Assembly: GCF_016907815.1 (NCBI RefSeq)
Contig: NZ_JAFBCQ010000001.1
Location: forward strand, 620,001 to 684,000
Length of the DNA: 64,000 nucleotides
Direction: 5' to 3'
Source: Microbacterium aurum
Lineage (GTDB): Bacteria; Actinomycetota; Actinomycetes; Actinomycetales; Microbacteriaceae
Part shown: in pieces, positions 31,323 to 40,041 of the stretch
How positions within the stretch are numbered: position 1 is the stretch's first letter
Layout: each line of letters begins with the position of its first letter
Position numbers and translations under genes: made by a program
The notes under the pieces: model-generated
The model's input: the letters and a program-made list of their open reading frames with translations, nothing else
Told to the model about the DNA's origin: nothing
Database searches by the model: none

Positions 31323-33767
31323 CTACTTTCCGTCGTGAGCAAGACATCCTCGAACGTAGAGGAGTAGCGCACGCACCGGCGGTGAGATGGCGGTGAGTCC
31401 CTCGAAGTCGGTGCCGTACTCGCGCTCGAGGTCGCTGAGCAGGTGAGCCAGCTGACGGTGGCCGACACGCAGACCGAACCCGTCGCGAAGGCTCATTCCT
31501 TCGCTGAGGGAGAGCAAGAACTCGTAACCGGCGGCGCCGGACTCGGAGTCCAGGTTCGTCAACACGAACCACAGAAGATCCACGACTGCGCGACTAGCGT
31601 CCGCGTCCGACGCGTAATTGAGCTCGCCTGCAGTTGAACCCCGGAGGATCGCTGCTTGAATGGCGGGGTCGTTGAACCGGTCGAACACAGCCGGATTGAG
31701 CGCGTAGCCGTGGCGACGGACAGCGCTGATACGAGGCTCCACCGTCTGACTCAACCGCCGTGATTCGTAGAGCAGGTGAGCGATGGTCGCGAAGACCTCC
31801 GCGTGGGTAGGGGGGATGCCCGACGCCACATAGCGCTCGTGCTCGCTCCATTCGAACGGCCAGAGTGCGAAGTTCCTGTTGATTGGCGGCATCGGATTGG
31901 TTGCGGTGGGAGCGGCGGCGGCCACGAGAAGGTTGCTGTCGTGCAGCTGCCCGAGCTGGCCGAGCCGGGGCTCTAGTGCTCTGAGCAGACTGCGATACTG
32001 CTCGTGCTGTCCCAGCCACTCAGCGACGGAACGTAGGACCGTGCGCTCTCTCGTCCATGGTGTTCCGCCACCGGGAGAGGCGGGTTCGCGGGGCAGACGC
32101 CAGACGTGGGTCACGGTGCTGTCGTCGGTGCTGTCGTCCTGGCTGCTCTTGCGCGAGAGCGTGTTCACGTGAGTCGCCCACGCTGATGATGACTCGGGGT
32201 GCGCGACGACGACGAAGTATCGGGTGCGGAAGCTCTGAGAGACCTTCCGAAGCTCGCGACTGATCGAGGTGAGCAGACGCCCTGAGGCAACTACCCCGGC
32301 GCAGACGAGGATTGTGCTGCCCTCGGGAAGCTCGGCGAGCGTGACGGTGTCGGAGCGCGTCCATTGGTGCCAGTGCTGTCCAGGCTTCCCGTTGGGCTGT
32401 CCTCCGAACATCAGCGTCGCGAAGTGTTCGCCGACGAGCCTCGAGTCCTCGTCCAGCAGAGACAGCACGACCGATACATCGGCGGGATCGGCGACCGCCT
32501 CTGCGAGTTTTTCGCGCAGCCGCTTGTCGAGCGAGGAATCGTTGGCGAGCGGGAACAGCGACCCCAACCTTGTTGACACCCCTCGGTCACGTTGCAGGGG
32601 GCCGCTCGCGGGGTCGTAGGTGATCGCCCCGCACCCGAAGAGATCGAAGAAGTAGTCCGACCCATCGAACTTCACGAGGTCATCGTCCGACCTGTCCCGC
32701 TTGCCGTCGAGCGGGCGGTCTTTGAAGGTAGGCATGCGAAGAGCGATCACGCCCGTCTCCGGGAAGAATGAATCGCCGGCGAGCCTGATCTCCCCGCTAC
32801 CCTGCCTGCACAGGTCGCAGGCGTCTGACTCGTACGTCTCGTATGGCCTCAGGTGCGATTCACGGTCGGCGCGAGCGGCGACCAGGTCGCGGTCTGTGAG
32901 GTCGCAGATAAGCGTCCCGTGGTCTTCTTTCCACTCTTGCGTGTTGAGGTAAAACAGGGTGACCACGCGGTCAGCGGGCAGTTTCTTCTTGCGTCCTACC
33001 TTCTCTCCCATGGACCCTGATGTCGAGCTCGAGATCAGCACGATGTCGGTGGGTTTGGGCCGCAGTTGAGTATCGAGGCCGTCGTAGCCGCTGAACGATT
33101 CGACACGGGTCGGCGGGGTTCGCCCGAGACGCCGCGCCAGGTCCGCGAAGGCGTAGCCAACGGGGGCGATACTCGCGGAGTCCACCCACACTGTCGCGGT
33201 GTCCACGCTTGCGGCGAGATGCCTCAGCAGAAGCAAGGCGAGGAAGTGTGCGTGCTGTACGCGGGCTACGGCTTGGCCGCCTCGCATGAAGTATTGCGAG
33301 TGGGAGCCGCCGGGGTGGGCGAAATGAAACCCCGCAGTTGCGCAAGCCAAGCCGTCGCTGTCGCTGAACAGCTGACGCGCGCCCTCCAGAAGAACCTCGC
33401 GAGTCACCGTCGGCGTGAGCTCGATGCGCCCGTCCGCGCGGATCTCTCCTTGCTCCGATAGCTCCCCTTCGGCGTTGACGGCGAAGTATCGGTAGTGGAT
33501 GTCGAGCCCGCTATGCCTGTCCGGCAGCCGTTCGAGGGCGCGCAGCTGATCGCATGTAGTAGCCAGATCAGCGGGGTAGACGAACCACAATTCTGTCAAC
33601 TCAGCGCGCGGCTGCACATAGCTCCGGAGTGGGCCGAGGAAGGCGTCGTTAGGTGTGAAATCGATGCCACACCAGTGCAGCGCGATGAATTGCCTCTTGT
33701 CGGGCGCGCCGGCGTCCGCGACGTAGATGAAACGTTCCTCGTCTACATGGCTGCGTCTCTCGCTCAA
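31323..33767 (-). CDS. Large protein with tandem phosphoribosyltransferase-like domains
   Basis: An 814-aa protein, TTG start overlapping the upstream GHKL gene by 4 bp. Residues about 150-290 resemble an orotate-type PRTase: GGSHSQYFMRGGQAV, a helix-strand region around VWVDSASIAPVGYAFADL, and a PRPP-loop-like DIVLISSSTSGSMGEKV. A CxxC pair (DACDLC, about 315) follows. A second PRTase-like core lies at about 500-560 (STILVCAGVVASGRLLTSI, RYFVVVAHPESS). The C-terminal 200 residues are helical with a LLYVRGCLAHDGK end. Acidic residues usual in a catalytic PRPP loop are not evident. Function unknown; with the ATPase it looks like a dedicated two-gene system, possibly defensive. Confidence 0.6.
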   Translation of the reverse strand: MSERRSHVDEERFIYVADAGAPDKRQFIALHWCGIDFTPNDAFLGPLRSYVQPRAELTELWFVYPADLATTCDQLRALERLPDRHSGLDIHYRYFAVNAEGELSEQGEIRADGRIELTPTVTREVLLEGARQLFSDSDGLACATAGFHFAHPGGSHSQYFMRGGQAVARVQHAHFLALLLLRHLAASVDTATVWVDSASIAPVGYAFADLARRLGRTPPTRVESFSGYDGLDTQLRPKPTDIVLISSSTSGSMGEKVGRKKKLPADRVVTLFYLNTQEWKEDHGTLICDLTDRDLVAARADRESHLRPYETYESDACDLCRQGSGEIRLAGDSFFPETGVIALRMPTFKDRPLDGKRDRSDDDLVKFDGSDYFFDLFGCGAITYDPASGPLQRDRGVSTRLGSLFPLANDSSLDKRLREKLAEAVADPADVSVVLSLLDEDSRLVGEHFATLMFGGQPNGKPGQHWHQWTRSDTVTLAELPEGSTILVCAGVVASGRLLTSISRELRKVSQSFRTRYFVVVAHPESSSAWATHVNTLSRKSSQDDSTDDSTVTHVWRLPREPASPGGGTPWTRERTVLRSVAEWLGQHEQYRSLLRALEPRLGQLGQLHDSNLLVAAAAPTATNPMPPINRNFALWPFEWSEHERYVASGIPPTHAEVFATIAHLLYESRRLSQTVEPRISAVRRHGYALNPAVFDRFNDPAIQAAILRGSTAGELNYASDADASRAVVDLLWFVLTNLDSESGAAGYEFLLSLSEGMSLRDGFGLRVGHRQLAHLLSDLEREYGTDFEGLTAISPPVRALLLYVRGCLAHDGK

Positions 33768-35128
33768 TCTCCCACCCCAATGTCAACGGGGTAGGCGATG
33801 GTCACTGCCGTCCCCACGCGGGGACCGACAACGAAGTCCGCCTCGCTCGGCGGGATCCAGTCGACCAGAACGGAGGGCGGTGCGGGTCGGGCGATCTCGC
33901 CGAGCGGTTCGAACTCTGTGGTGACGAAGTCGCGGAGCACCTCGACAGTCCCGGTGCGGATGGACATGTAGCCACGGAGGTTCGCGAGTGACTGCTGGAC
34001 ACGCGCGAGTCCGATGTTTCCGAGCATTCGCCGGCGGGACCGCAGGCTCTTCGCTAGCGCCTTGGTCAGGTAGCCGACTTCGGTTTCGGGAGCGTACAAG
34101 TGGCCCTCACCGATGCTCATCGCCGCCGAACGCGCCAGGCCGATGCCACTGTCGACCACAGTTATCGTGCCAATGCTGAGGCTGTCTACTCGCCTGCCGG
34201 TGAGGGACTGGGTGTGGTTGGCGACAGCGACGACGTACCTCACGAATTGGGGGTCGAACGTCATCGCGGCGGCGAGCTCTTCTCGGCCGTAGCGGTACTC
34301 CCGGAATGTGACGGCGCGACAGTTCGCCCCGGTCCGCCCGCCCGCGTGTTCGAGCGCATGCCATTCCGTGTTCTGTACCAACTCGAAAAGGATCTCGCCG
34401 ATCTCCTCCTGAAGCGGTTTGGGCTGCTGACGAACAGTAGTGGCCAGCTCATACGCGAGCCCGCGAGGACGGGGCGCTCGCGTGCTCAGCGGCACAAAAT
34501 CCCCTCCCGCGTCCAACGATGCGCGGGTGATGTGAGTCGGCGCCTCAGGGGGCGCCTCATGCTCGCCAAACTCAGAGAAGGGCTTGCGGAGGGGTTCCGA
34601 CGTGCCGGCAGTCGGCCACACATCGTGATAGAGCGTCCGAGCTGACTCCTCGATGGCGAGGTTTCCCTCCCAGCGTTCGTGCAGTTCGGGGCTCGTGTTA
34701 TTTGTGAAGGTGTGCTCAGCGAGCAGGATCGACGACGTCGGTGCCTCGCCGTCACCGTGATGCACGGTCAGCCGATTTCGTGCCTCCAGGGCTTCGCGAG
34801 CGATAGGGGCGACGTCGTCGGTGATGTCGCGTCCATCACATCGCACCGAGCTCGCGAGGAAGACCGCAAGGATGAGGAGATCGGACAGATCCTCGCCGGC
34901 CGTGAGGTCCGGGGACTGCTCCGGCAACTCGAGGATCCGCTCATCGAAGTTCTGCCCCCAGGTCAGAACCAGCTGAAGCCATGCGCTGCTTTGACCGGGG
35001 GTGGTAGGTCGGAGGTCGGCCGCGAGCCGAAGTGTGACCGTGCTGCGGGGATCAGTCTCTCCAAGGATCTCGTGTGCGTGACGCACTTGTGCGCGGGTGG
35101 AGTCGGGTCGAAGCTCGATTACTGTCAA
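33764..35128 (-). CDS. GHKL (histidine kinase-type) ATPase, first gene of the PRTase pair
   Basis: A 454-aa protein with TTG start and an AAAGGGGG ribosome-binding region. The GHKL ATPase core is at about 245-440: N-box EEIGEILFELVQNTEWHA, G1 TITVVDSGIGLARS and a later GNIGLARVQQSLANLRG region with RTGTVEVL. No phospho-acceptor His domain, receiver or membrane segment is visible, so it is not a standard sensor kinase; MutL-, Hsp90- or MORC-like conformational ATPase activity is more likely. It is transcribed with the PRTase-like gene. Confidence 0.7.
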   Translation of the reverse strand: MTVIELRPDSTRAQVRHAHEILGETDPRSTVTLRLAADLRPTTPGQSSAWLQLVLTWGQNFDERILELPEQSPDLTAGEDLSDLLILAVFLASSVRCDGRDITDDVAPIAREALEARNRLTVHHGDGEAPTSSILLAEHTFTNNTSPELHERWEGNLAIEESARTLYHDVWPTAGTSEPLRKPFSEFGEHEAPPEAPTHITRASLDAGGDFVPLSTRAPRPRGLAYELATTVRQQPKPLQEEIGEILFELVQNTEWHALEHAGGRTGANCRAVTFREYRYGREELAAAMTFDPQFVRYVVAVANHTQSLTGRRVDSLSIGTITVVDSGIGLARSAAMSIGEGHLYAPETEVGYLTKALAKSLRSRRRMLGNIGLARVQQSLANLRGYMSIRTGTVEVLRDFVTTEFEPLGEIARPAPPSVLVDWIPPSEADFVVGPRVGTAVTIAYPVDIGVGD

Positions 35129-35262
35129 CTCGACCCCCTTTCCATCGTCGGCGCAGACGCTCGCCAGCTTAGTGATTGCGCGTGCCCTGCCCTATGCGGC
35201 GGAACCGTGTGCCATAGACGAGATGTACGCGGCGCCGATTAGACCGACCTTCACCTGCCAGC

Positions 35263-35908
35263 TCAGAGGGGCACACTGAACGGGTTCTCGGTGCTGGCCA
35301 CCCATCCGTGTGACGGGCACAGCCCGGCGAGCCGGATGGAGTCGTCGACATGCCCGGGCTCGAGCGGGAGCCCACAGTGCGGGCAGTCGCGCCCGGGTGG
35401 AAGACCGTCGCTGTCCACGCCGTCGGTAGCCGTCACGGGAACGACTCTCGCACCCTTCCAGCTGGGCGTCCATGGCGGCGGGCATCGTGAGCTGACGATG
35501 GCGTTTCTCCGCCAGCCGAACCGGTCGGACAGTTTCGGCCATCGCCCGCACGCATGTGGATATGCCAGCCCGACGCACAACCAGCAGCACCGGAACCCCC
35601 CGAGCACGCCGCGAGCGTGCGCGCGCGCTCCGCCGGCGGAGGCGGGGTAGGCGGGTTGCGCAGTGGTTCGGCGGCTTGGCCGTCAGTGCCTCGTACGAAG
35701 TGATCTGCGGGGTGCCAGACCGGGTCTTCGACCACCTCGGGTGACTCAATGTGGCAAGTCTCCGGGCGCCCTGCTGGGAATGCCAGTTCGGTTTCGCGCT
35801 CGGCGTAGGGATGGACGCCTCCTCCGCGGCATGCCCGCCTTGAATGCGCCACAACGACGCCAGGAGCAACACGAAGGCCGCTGGCAGGATTGTGATGAAG
35901 AGGTGCAC
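35263..35908 (-). pseudogene. Decayed gene with N-terminal anchor and C-terminal zinc ribbon
   Basis: Protein-like pieces lie in different minus-strand frames. They are an N-terminal hydrophobic anchor (MHLFITILPAAFVLLLASLW, start 35908), a middle piece (RPETCHIESPEVVEDPVW) and a C-terminal zinc-ribbon-like piece (RDCPHCGLPLEPGH ... LCPSHGW) ending at 35263. At least two frameshifts would be needed to join them, so this is probably a broken gene. No family recognised. Confidence 0.35.
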
Positions 35909-36062
35909 GATCTCTACCCTGCGGCGACTCGTGGGACGATCACCGGCAGGCTGCGCAGGTCAGTGCCAGCGAGGCATGCTCGCGCGCAGGTTGGCGCGCC
36001 ATCCACCAGCGAGACACCGACTCAACGCGAAGAGTCCAGGTCAGCGGAGATATCCTGAAGCG

Positions 36063-36332
36063 CTGCCAAGGTCTGCCAAGGTGGGTGGCAAGGTCATAAC
36101 CTGGGAAAATCCCAGATGAGAGAATGAAAAAATGACACCTGCCAAGGTTGGCAAGTGCGGAAAGGGCATCTATAGAGACTGAAAGCAAGTAGGTGCCCCC
36201 TTTTACCTCTACTACTTACTTTTTTCTCTCATAGAACTACATCTACTACTTGCCAGACTTTCCATACCCCTTCGACCCCTTGAAAACACTGGGGTCGAAC
36301 CTGCCAAGGTGACCTTGGCAGCACCTTGGCAG
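36063..36332. repeat. Iteron-like array of CTGCCAAGGT
   Basis: Six exact copies of the 10-mer CTGCCAAGGT. Four are on the plus strand (36063, 36073, 36139, 36301) and two on the minus strand (36312, 36323). Partial copies (GGCAAGGT near 36087, TTGGCAAG near 36147, CTTGCCA near 36249 and 36334) also occur. The first two are exactly 10 bp apart and the last three 11 bp apart, so protein would bind one DNA face. Between them lies an AT-rich stretch with TCTACTACTT repeated at 36208 and 36242. This resembles a replication-origin iteron set or a centromere, but no rep or par gene is adjacent. Confidence 0.65.
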
Positions 36333-36387
36333 ACTTGCCAAAACCAGCCGGAAACGCCTGTTTCGGTGTGGCGCAGGCTTATAGCCT

Positions 36388-36465
36388 CACGAAACGTGGA
36401 GAAATATTTCTCGTGATTTCGTGAGGCCCCACGGAATGTGGAGAAATATTTCGGCCGATTCTGTG
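36388..36465. promoter_or_regulatory. Tandem palindromic operator upstream of the XRE-ImmA gene
   Basis: Two 36-bp palindromes, 36388-36423 and 36430-36465, with 42-bp periodicity (about four helical turns). Both share the core GTGGAGAAATATTTC (36396-36410, 36438-36452), centred on GAAATATTTC. Outer arms are CACGAAA/TTTCGTG in the first and CACGGAA/TTCTGTG in the second. They end 24 bp before the start of the XRE-ImmA protein, the probable ligand and autoregulator. Confidence 0.65.
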
Positions 36466-36489
36466 AGGTTGTCACCGTAGAGTCGATCC

Positions 36490-37311
36490 ATGCAGCGTGT
36501 TCGACCCCTCGTTGGCGCCGTTCGGATCACCAGAGGCATGACGCAGACCGATGTCGCGGCGGCTACAGGAGTCTCCCAAGCTGTCGTCTCCGGGATCGAA
36601 GCCGGCCGAGTGACGCCGGATCAGGTGTGGATGGATCGAGTTGCGGCGGTCCTGGATGCTGACGCGGCGCAACTCGCGACACCCGCACCCGAGACCCGCG
36701 TCCTTCATCGGCTGCCCGCGTCGGCCCCTCGTCGGGCGGTCGCCGCGGCGCACGCCGAGCTCGCGGTGGCGCATGCGGAACGCAGGGGAGACGAAGCGTT
36801 CGTTACGACGCAGACGAGTGGTGACCCCGCCGAACTCGCTCAGTCGGTCAGGCGTGCCTGGCAGCTAGACGCAGGGCCACTGCTCAACGTCCGACGGGCA
36901 GCGGAGATGCATGGCGTGACGTGCCTCCCCCGAAACATCAACCCGTTGCGCGCGGATGCGGTCGGGAGTTGGCCTGTGGGTGCTCGCGGTATCGTCCTCA
37001 TATCCCACGAGGCAGACGTCGCGAACCTGCGCATCGCGGTCGCGCACGAGATTGGTCACGCGGTAATCGGCGATGGAGACGAAGAGGGCGCGGACGCGTT
37101 TGCGCGAGAGTTCCTGCTCCCCGCGCCCGATGTCTACTCAGACCTCGGCGCATTGACGGATTCGACTCTCAAGGTGATAGCCGAGCGGTGGGGTGTGCCG
37201 GGATCGTTCCTCGTGCGTCGCGCCCTGTATGCAGGGGTGATCACGGCGCATCGGCACCGGGTGCTTCTAGCTAGTGCGCGCAGTCACCCTAGAGTCAGGC
37301 CAGCCTCTTGA
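36490..37311 (+). CDS. XRE-family regulator fused to ImmA/IrrE metallopeptidase
   Basis: A 273-aa protein. The HTH is at about 5-60 (GMTQTDVAAATGVSQAVVSG, IEAGRVTPDQVW). The C-terminal peptidase domain has the zinc motif HEIGH in IAVAHEIGHAVIGD (about 190-194) and the downstream EEGADAFAREFLLPAPDVY. Proteins of this plan bind their own operator and are thought to respond to stress or metabolites. The tandem palindromes immediately upstream are the likely binding site. It overlaps the GNAT gene by 4 bp (TTGA). Confidence 0.88.
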   Translation: MQRVRPLVGAVRITRGMTQTDVAAATGVSQAVVSGIEAGRVTPDQVWMDRVAAVLDADAAQLATPAPETRVLHRLPASAPRRAVAAAHAELAVAHAERRGDEAFVTTQTSGDPAELAQSVRRAWQLDAGPLLNVRRAAEMHGVTCLPRNINPLRADAVGSWPVGARGIVLISHEADVANLRIAVAHEIGHAVIGDGDEEGADAFAREFLLPAPDVYSDLGALTDSTLKVIAERWGVPGSFLVRRALYAGVITAHRHRVLLASARSHPRVRPAS

Positions 37312-37874
37312 AGGGTGGCTCAGCGAAGTACTCAGTTGACGTCATCGCGCACGATGCGCTCGCTCTCGAAGAGATCGGTGACCTTCGGAGCCTCTTCGAT
37401 GACGAGTATCTCGGCGAGTTCGGGCCCTGGGATCCGGAGCAGCCATACGGCTACGCCGGTCACGACGTCCATGTCATTGCCCGAGATGGTGACAAGGTGG
37501 TCGGTCACGTCGGCTGGGCACGCAGAACCATCGGAGTTGGCGCTTCCGAGTTGGCCGTAGCAGGTGTCGGGGGCGTTCTCGTTTCGCGGCACGCGCGGGG
37601 CGAGCATGTGGGTCGACAACTTATGCGCCGCGCGACCGCGTCCATGGCGGACTCGGGCGGTATCGAGTTCGGCTACCTGGGTTGCCGCGAGGAAGTCGTC
37701 CGCTTCTATGTCTCGTGTGGATGGCAACGGTTATCCGCGGTCGAACACTCGATTTCGCGCAGTGGCCGCCCCATGGTTCATGACTCTGGACCGCCGCTTC
37801 TCATATTTCCAGTCGCCCGAGCGGTTGCCGCATGGCCCGAGGGCGCCATTGATCTGCGCGGCCGCGCATGGTGA
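37308..37874 (+). CDS. GNAT acetyltransferase, AAC(2')/NodA-like
   Basis: A 188-aa protein with a TTG start in the stop of the XRE-ImmA gene. The GNAT core includes VVGHVGWARRTIG (beta strands), VAGVGGVLVSRHARGEHVGRQLM (motif A, acetyl-CoA binding, given as two neighbouring pieces) and GYLGCREEVVRFYVSCGW. The overall pattern and the short aromatic C-terminus (DLRGRAW) resemble aminoglycoside 2'-N-acetyltransferases and NodA-like GNATs. The substrate cannot be told from sequence. Co-translation with the regulator suggests regulated expression. Confidence 0.7.
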   Translation: MKGGSAKYSVDVIAHDALALEEIGDLRSLFDDEYLGEFGPWDPEQPYGYAGHDVHVIARDGDKVVGHVGWARRTIGVGASELAVAGVGGVLVSRHARGEHVGRQLMRRATASMADSGGIEFGYLGCREEVVRFYVSCGWQRLSAVEHSISRSGRPMVHDSGPPLLIFPVARAVAAWPEGAIDLRGRAW

Positions 37875-37924
37875 TCGAGCCAGCCGCCACCTCGGTAGCG
37901 GCAAAGCCCCGGCGGGTTCTACCG

Positions 37925-37938
37925 TTAGACATGTCTAA
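37925..37938. promoter_or_regulatory. Palindromic operator TTAGACATGTCTAA
   Basis: A perfect 14-bp palindrome 56 bp before the small XRE gene. A sister site TTGGACATGTCCAA at 41076-41089 precedes the ECF sigma gene, so both may be bound by the same small XRE repressor. Confidence 0.6.
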
Positions 37939-37993
37939 TGGGTCTATTAAAAAGGGTGTGCTTTCACGGGCCTCTTGTAGATCCTTGAATGCG

Positions 37994-38248
37994 ATGTGGG
38001 ATCAGGAGAAGGCGACAACTCTCGGCGTGACGCTGCGGCGACTGCGCATCGAGAGGGGGCTGTCCCAGGAGGCACTGGCCTACCAGTCAGGAATCACCAA
38101 GAACCAGCTCCAGCTCATCGAGTCGGGCCGCGCGTCTGGAAGACGCGATGAAGCCGGATCCTCCAACCCCCGCATGGCGACGCTGATAGGCCTCGCGGAT
38201 GTGCTCGGAGTGGCGGCGTCGGAGATACTGCGAAGCGCCGACCTCTAG
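37994..38248 (+). CDS. Small XRE-family transcriptional regulator
   Basis: An 84-aa single-domain HTH protein from ATG 37994 (MWDQEKATTLGVTLRRLRIE). The HTH is GLSQEALAYQSGITKNQLQL followed by IESGRASG and a C-terminal IGLADVLGVAASEIL helix. It is probably an autoregulated repressor acting on the palindrome at 37925-37938. Its 3' end overlaps the convergent gene by 4 bp. Confidence 0.82.
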   Translation: MWDQEKATTLGVTLRRLRIERGLSQEALAYQSGITKNQLQLIESGRASGRRDEAGSSNPRMATLIGLADVLGVAASEILRSADL

Positions 38249-38748
38249 GCTGCGCCGCCTTCCCTGGGCGTGAGTAATCGGAGAACGAGGCCGGCGTAGT
38301 CAAGACTCGGATCCTCGAGGAGCGCCGTGAGCTCGCGCAGCAGCCGAACTGCCTCGACCGAGTCCGTCGCCGCGCTGTCACGGATGCGTCCGACGAGCAG
38401 CACCCGCGACGTGGCCCTGAGGGTACCCACATACGGTGCTGTCGGGTCGTTGTATTCCGCCGGGCTGTCTTTCCACCAGACGATGTAGCCGACACCGGTC
38501 TGGGCGTTGAAGCGACATCCGTGTACTCCCGGTAGGGACCGTGTGTCGTGGATTTTGCCGTGTGCATCGCCGTGATAGCGGATCACGGTCGGCGCCCGGT
38601 CGGGGTCCATGAGCTCGATCACGTAGGCGGCGCCTGACTGGGTCGTCGCCAGGTAGACGCCGGGTGGGGAGGTGTCGGAGACCTCTGTGAGCACCTCTAT
38701 GCGTGCCGTGAGCTCGTCGACGAGCTGCTCTGCTTCGCGTTCGTGCAT
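38245..38748 (-). CDS. Hypothetical protein, third gene of the phosphoesterase-HAD operon
   Basis: A 167-aa acidic soluble protein (ATG 38748; GTG 38754 also possible). It has a helical N-terminus (HEREAEQLVDELTARIEVL), a central beta-rich portion (GVYLATTQSGAAYVIELMD, YIVWWKDSP) and a helical C-terminus (EAVRLLRELTALLEDPSLDY). Not recognised. It lies 35 bp downstream of the HAD-domain gene, in the same direction. Confidence 0.55.
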   Translation of the reverse strand: MHEREAEQLVDELTARIEVLTEVSDTSPPGVYLATTQSGAAYVIELMDPDRAPTVIRYHGDAHGKIHDTRSLPGVHGCRFNAQTGVGYIVWWKDSPAEYNDPTAPYVGTLRATSRVLLVGRIRDSAATDSVEAVRLLRELTALLEDPSLDYAGLVLRLLTPREGGAA

Positions 38749-38782
38749 GTTCACACCATCAGTCGGGTAAGAGGCGGGTGGC

Positions 38783-40039
38783 CTAGGCGGACCAGGCGGC
38801 GGCCGTGCGGTTCGCGGCGAGCAGCACCTCATTGAGGTGCCCGGCATGGAGGCGGTCAATGTGGGTCTCGCGTGCGTCGCCGGTCTTCGTGATTGTTGGT
38901 TCTGCGTTCAGCCACAGCGCCCACATCCACGGGTCCGCGCTACCGGACTGCAACGTTCGAAGGACTTGCTGGAGTCCGGGGGCGACGATGCCGTTCGAGA
39001 CCTGGAACGCGGGGTAAACGGGGACGCCATCGGCTGCATAGACGCGGAGGATGCGCAGGTCGTCAGCGTCGGAGAGGACATCGTTCGGCGTTGTGTGCAG
39101 CGCTTTGGCGAACGAGGCCGTGCTGTAGGCAGGCCCAACGATCTCGGCCCAAGCGTTCCCGGGCGACGGGGCTGCGGGAGCGTCTCGTGTCGGCTGGTGC
39201 TCACGGAGGACAGTCACGAAGTCTGCAGCTCGGGGCGCGACTTCGGGGCCCCAGTCGTCGAGGACGGCGTGGGCGGTGGCTTCGCTGACTCGGTCTTCGT
39301 CGACGAGATCTATGAGCGGCCAGATCGCGGCGGTGCTGGTGCCGAACAGTCCGCGCAGCGCGGCGTGGAGCTCGGCCTGTGCGGGCGTCAGCATGCCGCC
39401 GGCTGCCCGCTGCTGTTCCTCGAGCTCGGCCAGGTGCTGTGCGCGCAACGTCCGGTGTCCTTCCGGGGCGGATGCCAGGGTTAGCCACGTCTCCAGAGCC
39501 GCGACGTCGGGCGCCCGCAGCCCGGTGAGGAACGTGGTCACTCTGTGGATGCGGGTCAGGGGCCGGTCCGCTGGTCTCCGCCCTGCCATGAGGCATCGGC
39601 GTCCTTCGCCTGGCTCGTCGTCCACCAAGACCAGCGGGCGGCCATCGAAGCGTTGAGCAAGCTGCCACGCTTTCCATCCCCCAGGCGAGAGGGAACGCTT
39701 GCCAGGGACGCCTACTGCGACAGGAAGGTCCGGCAGGCCGAGCACGGGCGAGAAGTACACGTTCGCGAACTCTTGCCAGGTCGTCGCCCACCGAACATCC
39801 ACGCCGCGGCGCACCAGATCTCGGACCCACTCGACGCCCACACGCGAGAAGTACTCCACCTCGGTCGAGAGTCCGTCGTCGTCCCACTCGGGCTCTCCAT
39901 GCATGAATCCGTGCGGGTAGTTGTCGCGGGTCATCGTGATCGTATGCGCGACGAGCTGCTCGCTCGGCAGATTGGTGAGGGCTCGGATTACCCCGTCCAT
40001 GTCGAGGGCAACGACAGGTCGATAGCGCTGATCCGTCAT
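38783..40039 (-). CDS. HAD-like hydrolase with C-terminal Xre/MbcA-like domain
   Basis: A 418-aa protein from ATG 40039. The N-terminal HAD motif I is VALDMDGVIR (about 9-18), followed by VRWATTWQEFANVYF and a motif-IV-like LVLVDDEPGEG. The C-terminal about 130 residues (AWAEIVGPAYSTASFAKAL ... VYPAFQVSNGIVAPGLQQVL) match a domain often found with RES-type toxins and Xre/MbcA-like antitoxins. The combination in one chain is unusual. It follows the degenerate phosphoesterase gene by 2 bp; the three genes form an operon of unknown role, possibly nucleotide or RNA end processing. Confidence 0.65.
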   Translation of the reverse strand: MTDQRYRPVVALDMDGVIRALTNLPSEQLVAHTITMTRDNYPHGFMHGEPEWDDDGLSTEVEYFSRVGVEWVRDLVRRGVDVRWATTWQEFANVYFSPVLGLPDLPVAVGVPGKRSLSPGGWKAWQLAQRFDGRPLVLVDDEPGEGRRCLMAGRRPADRPLTRIHRVTTFLTGLRAPDVAALETWLTLASAPEGHRTLRAQHLAELEEQQRAAGGMLTPAQAELHAALRGLFGTSTAAIWPLIDLVDEDRVSEATAHAVLDDWGPEVAPRAADFVTVLREHQPTRDAPAAPSPGNAWAEIVGPAYSTASFAKALHTTPNDVLSDADDLRILRVYAADGVPVYPAFQVSNGIVAPGLQQVLRTLQSGSADPWMWALWLNAEPTITKTGDARETHIDRLHAGHLNEVLLAANRTAAAWSA

Positions 40040-40041
40040 GG

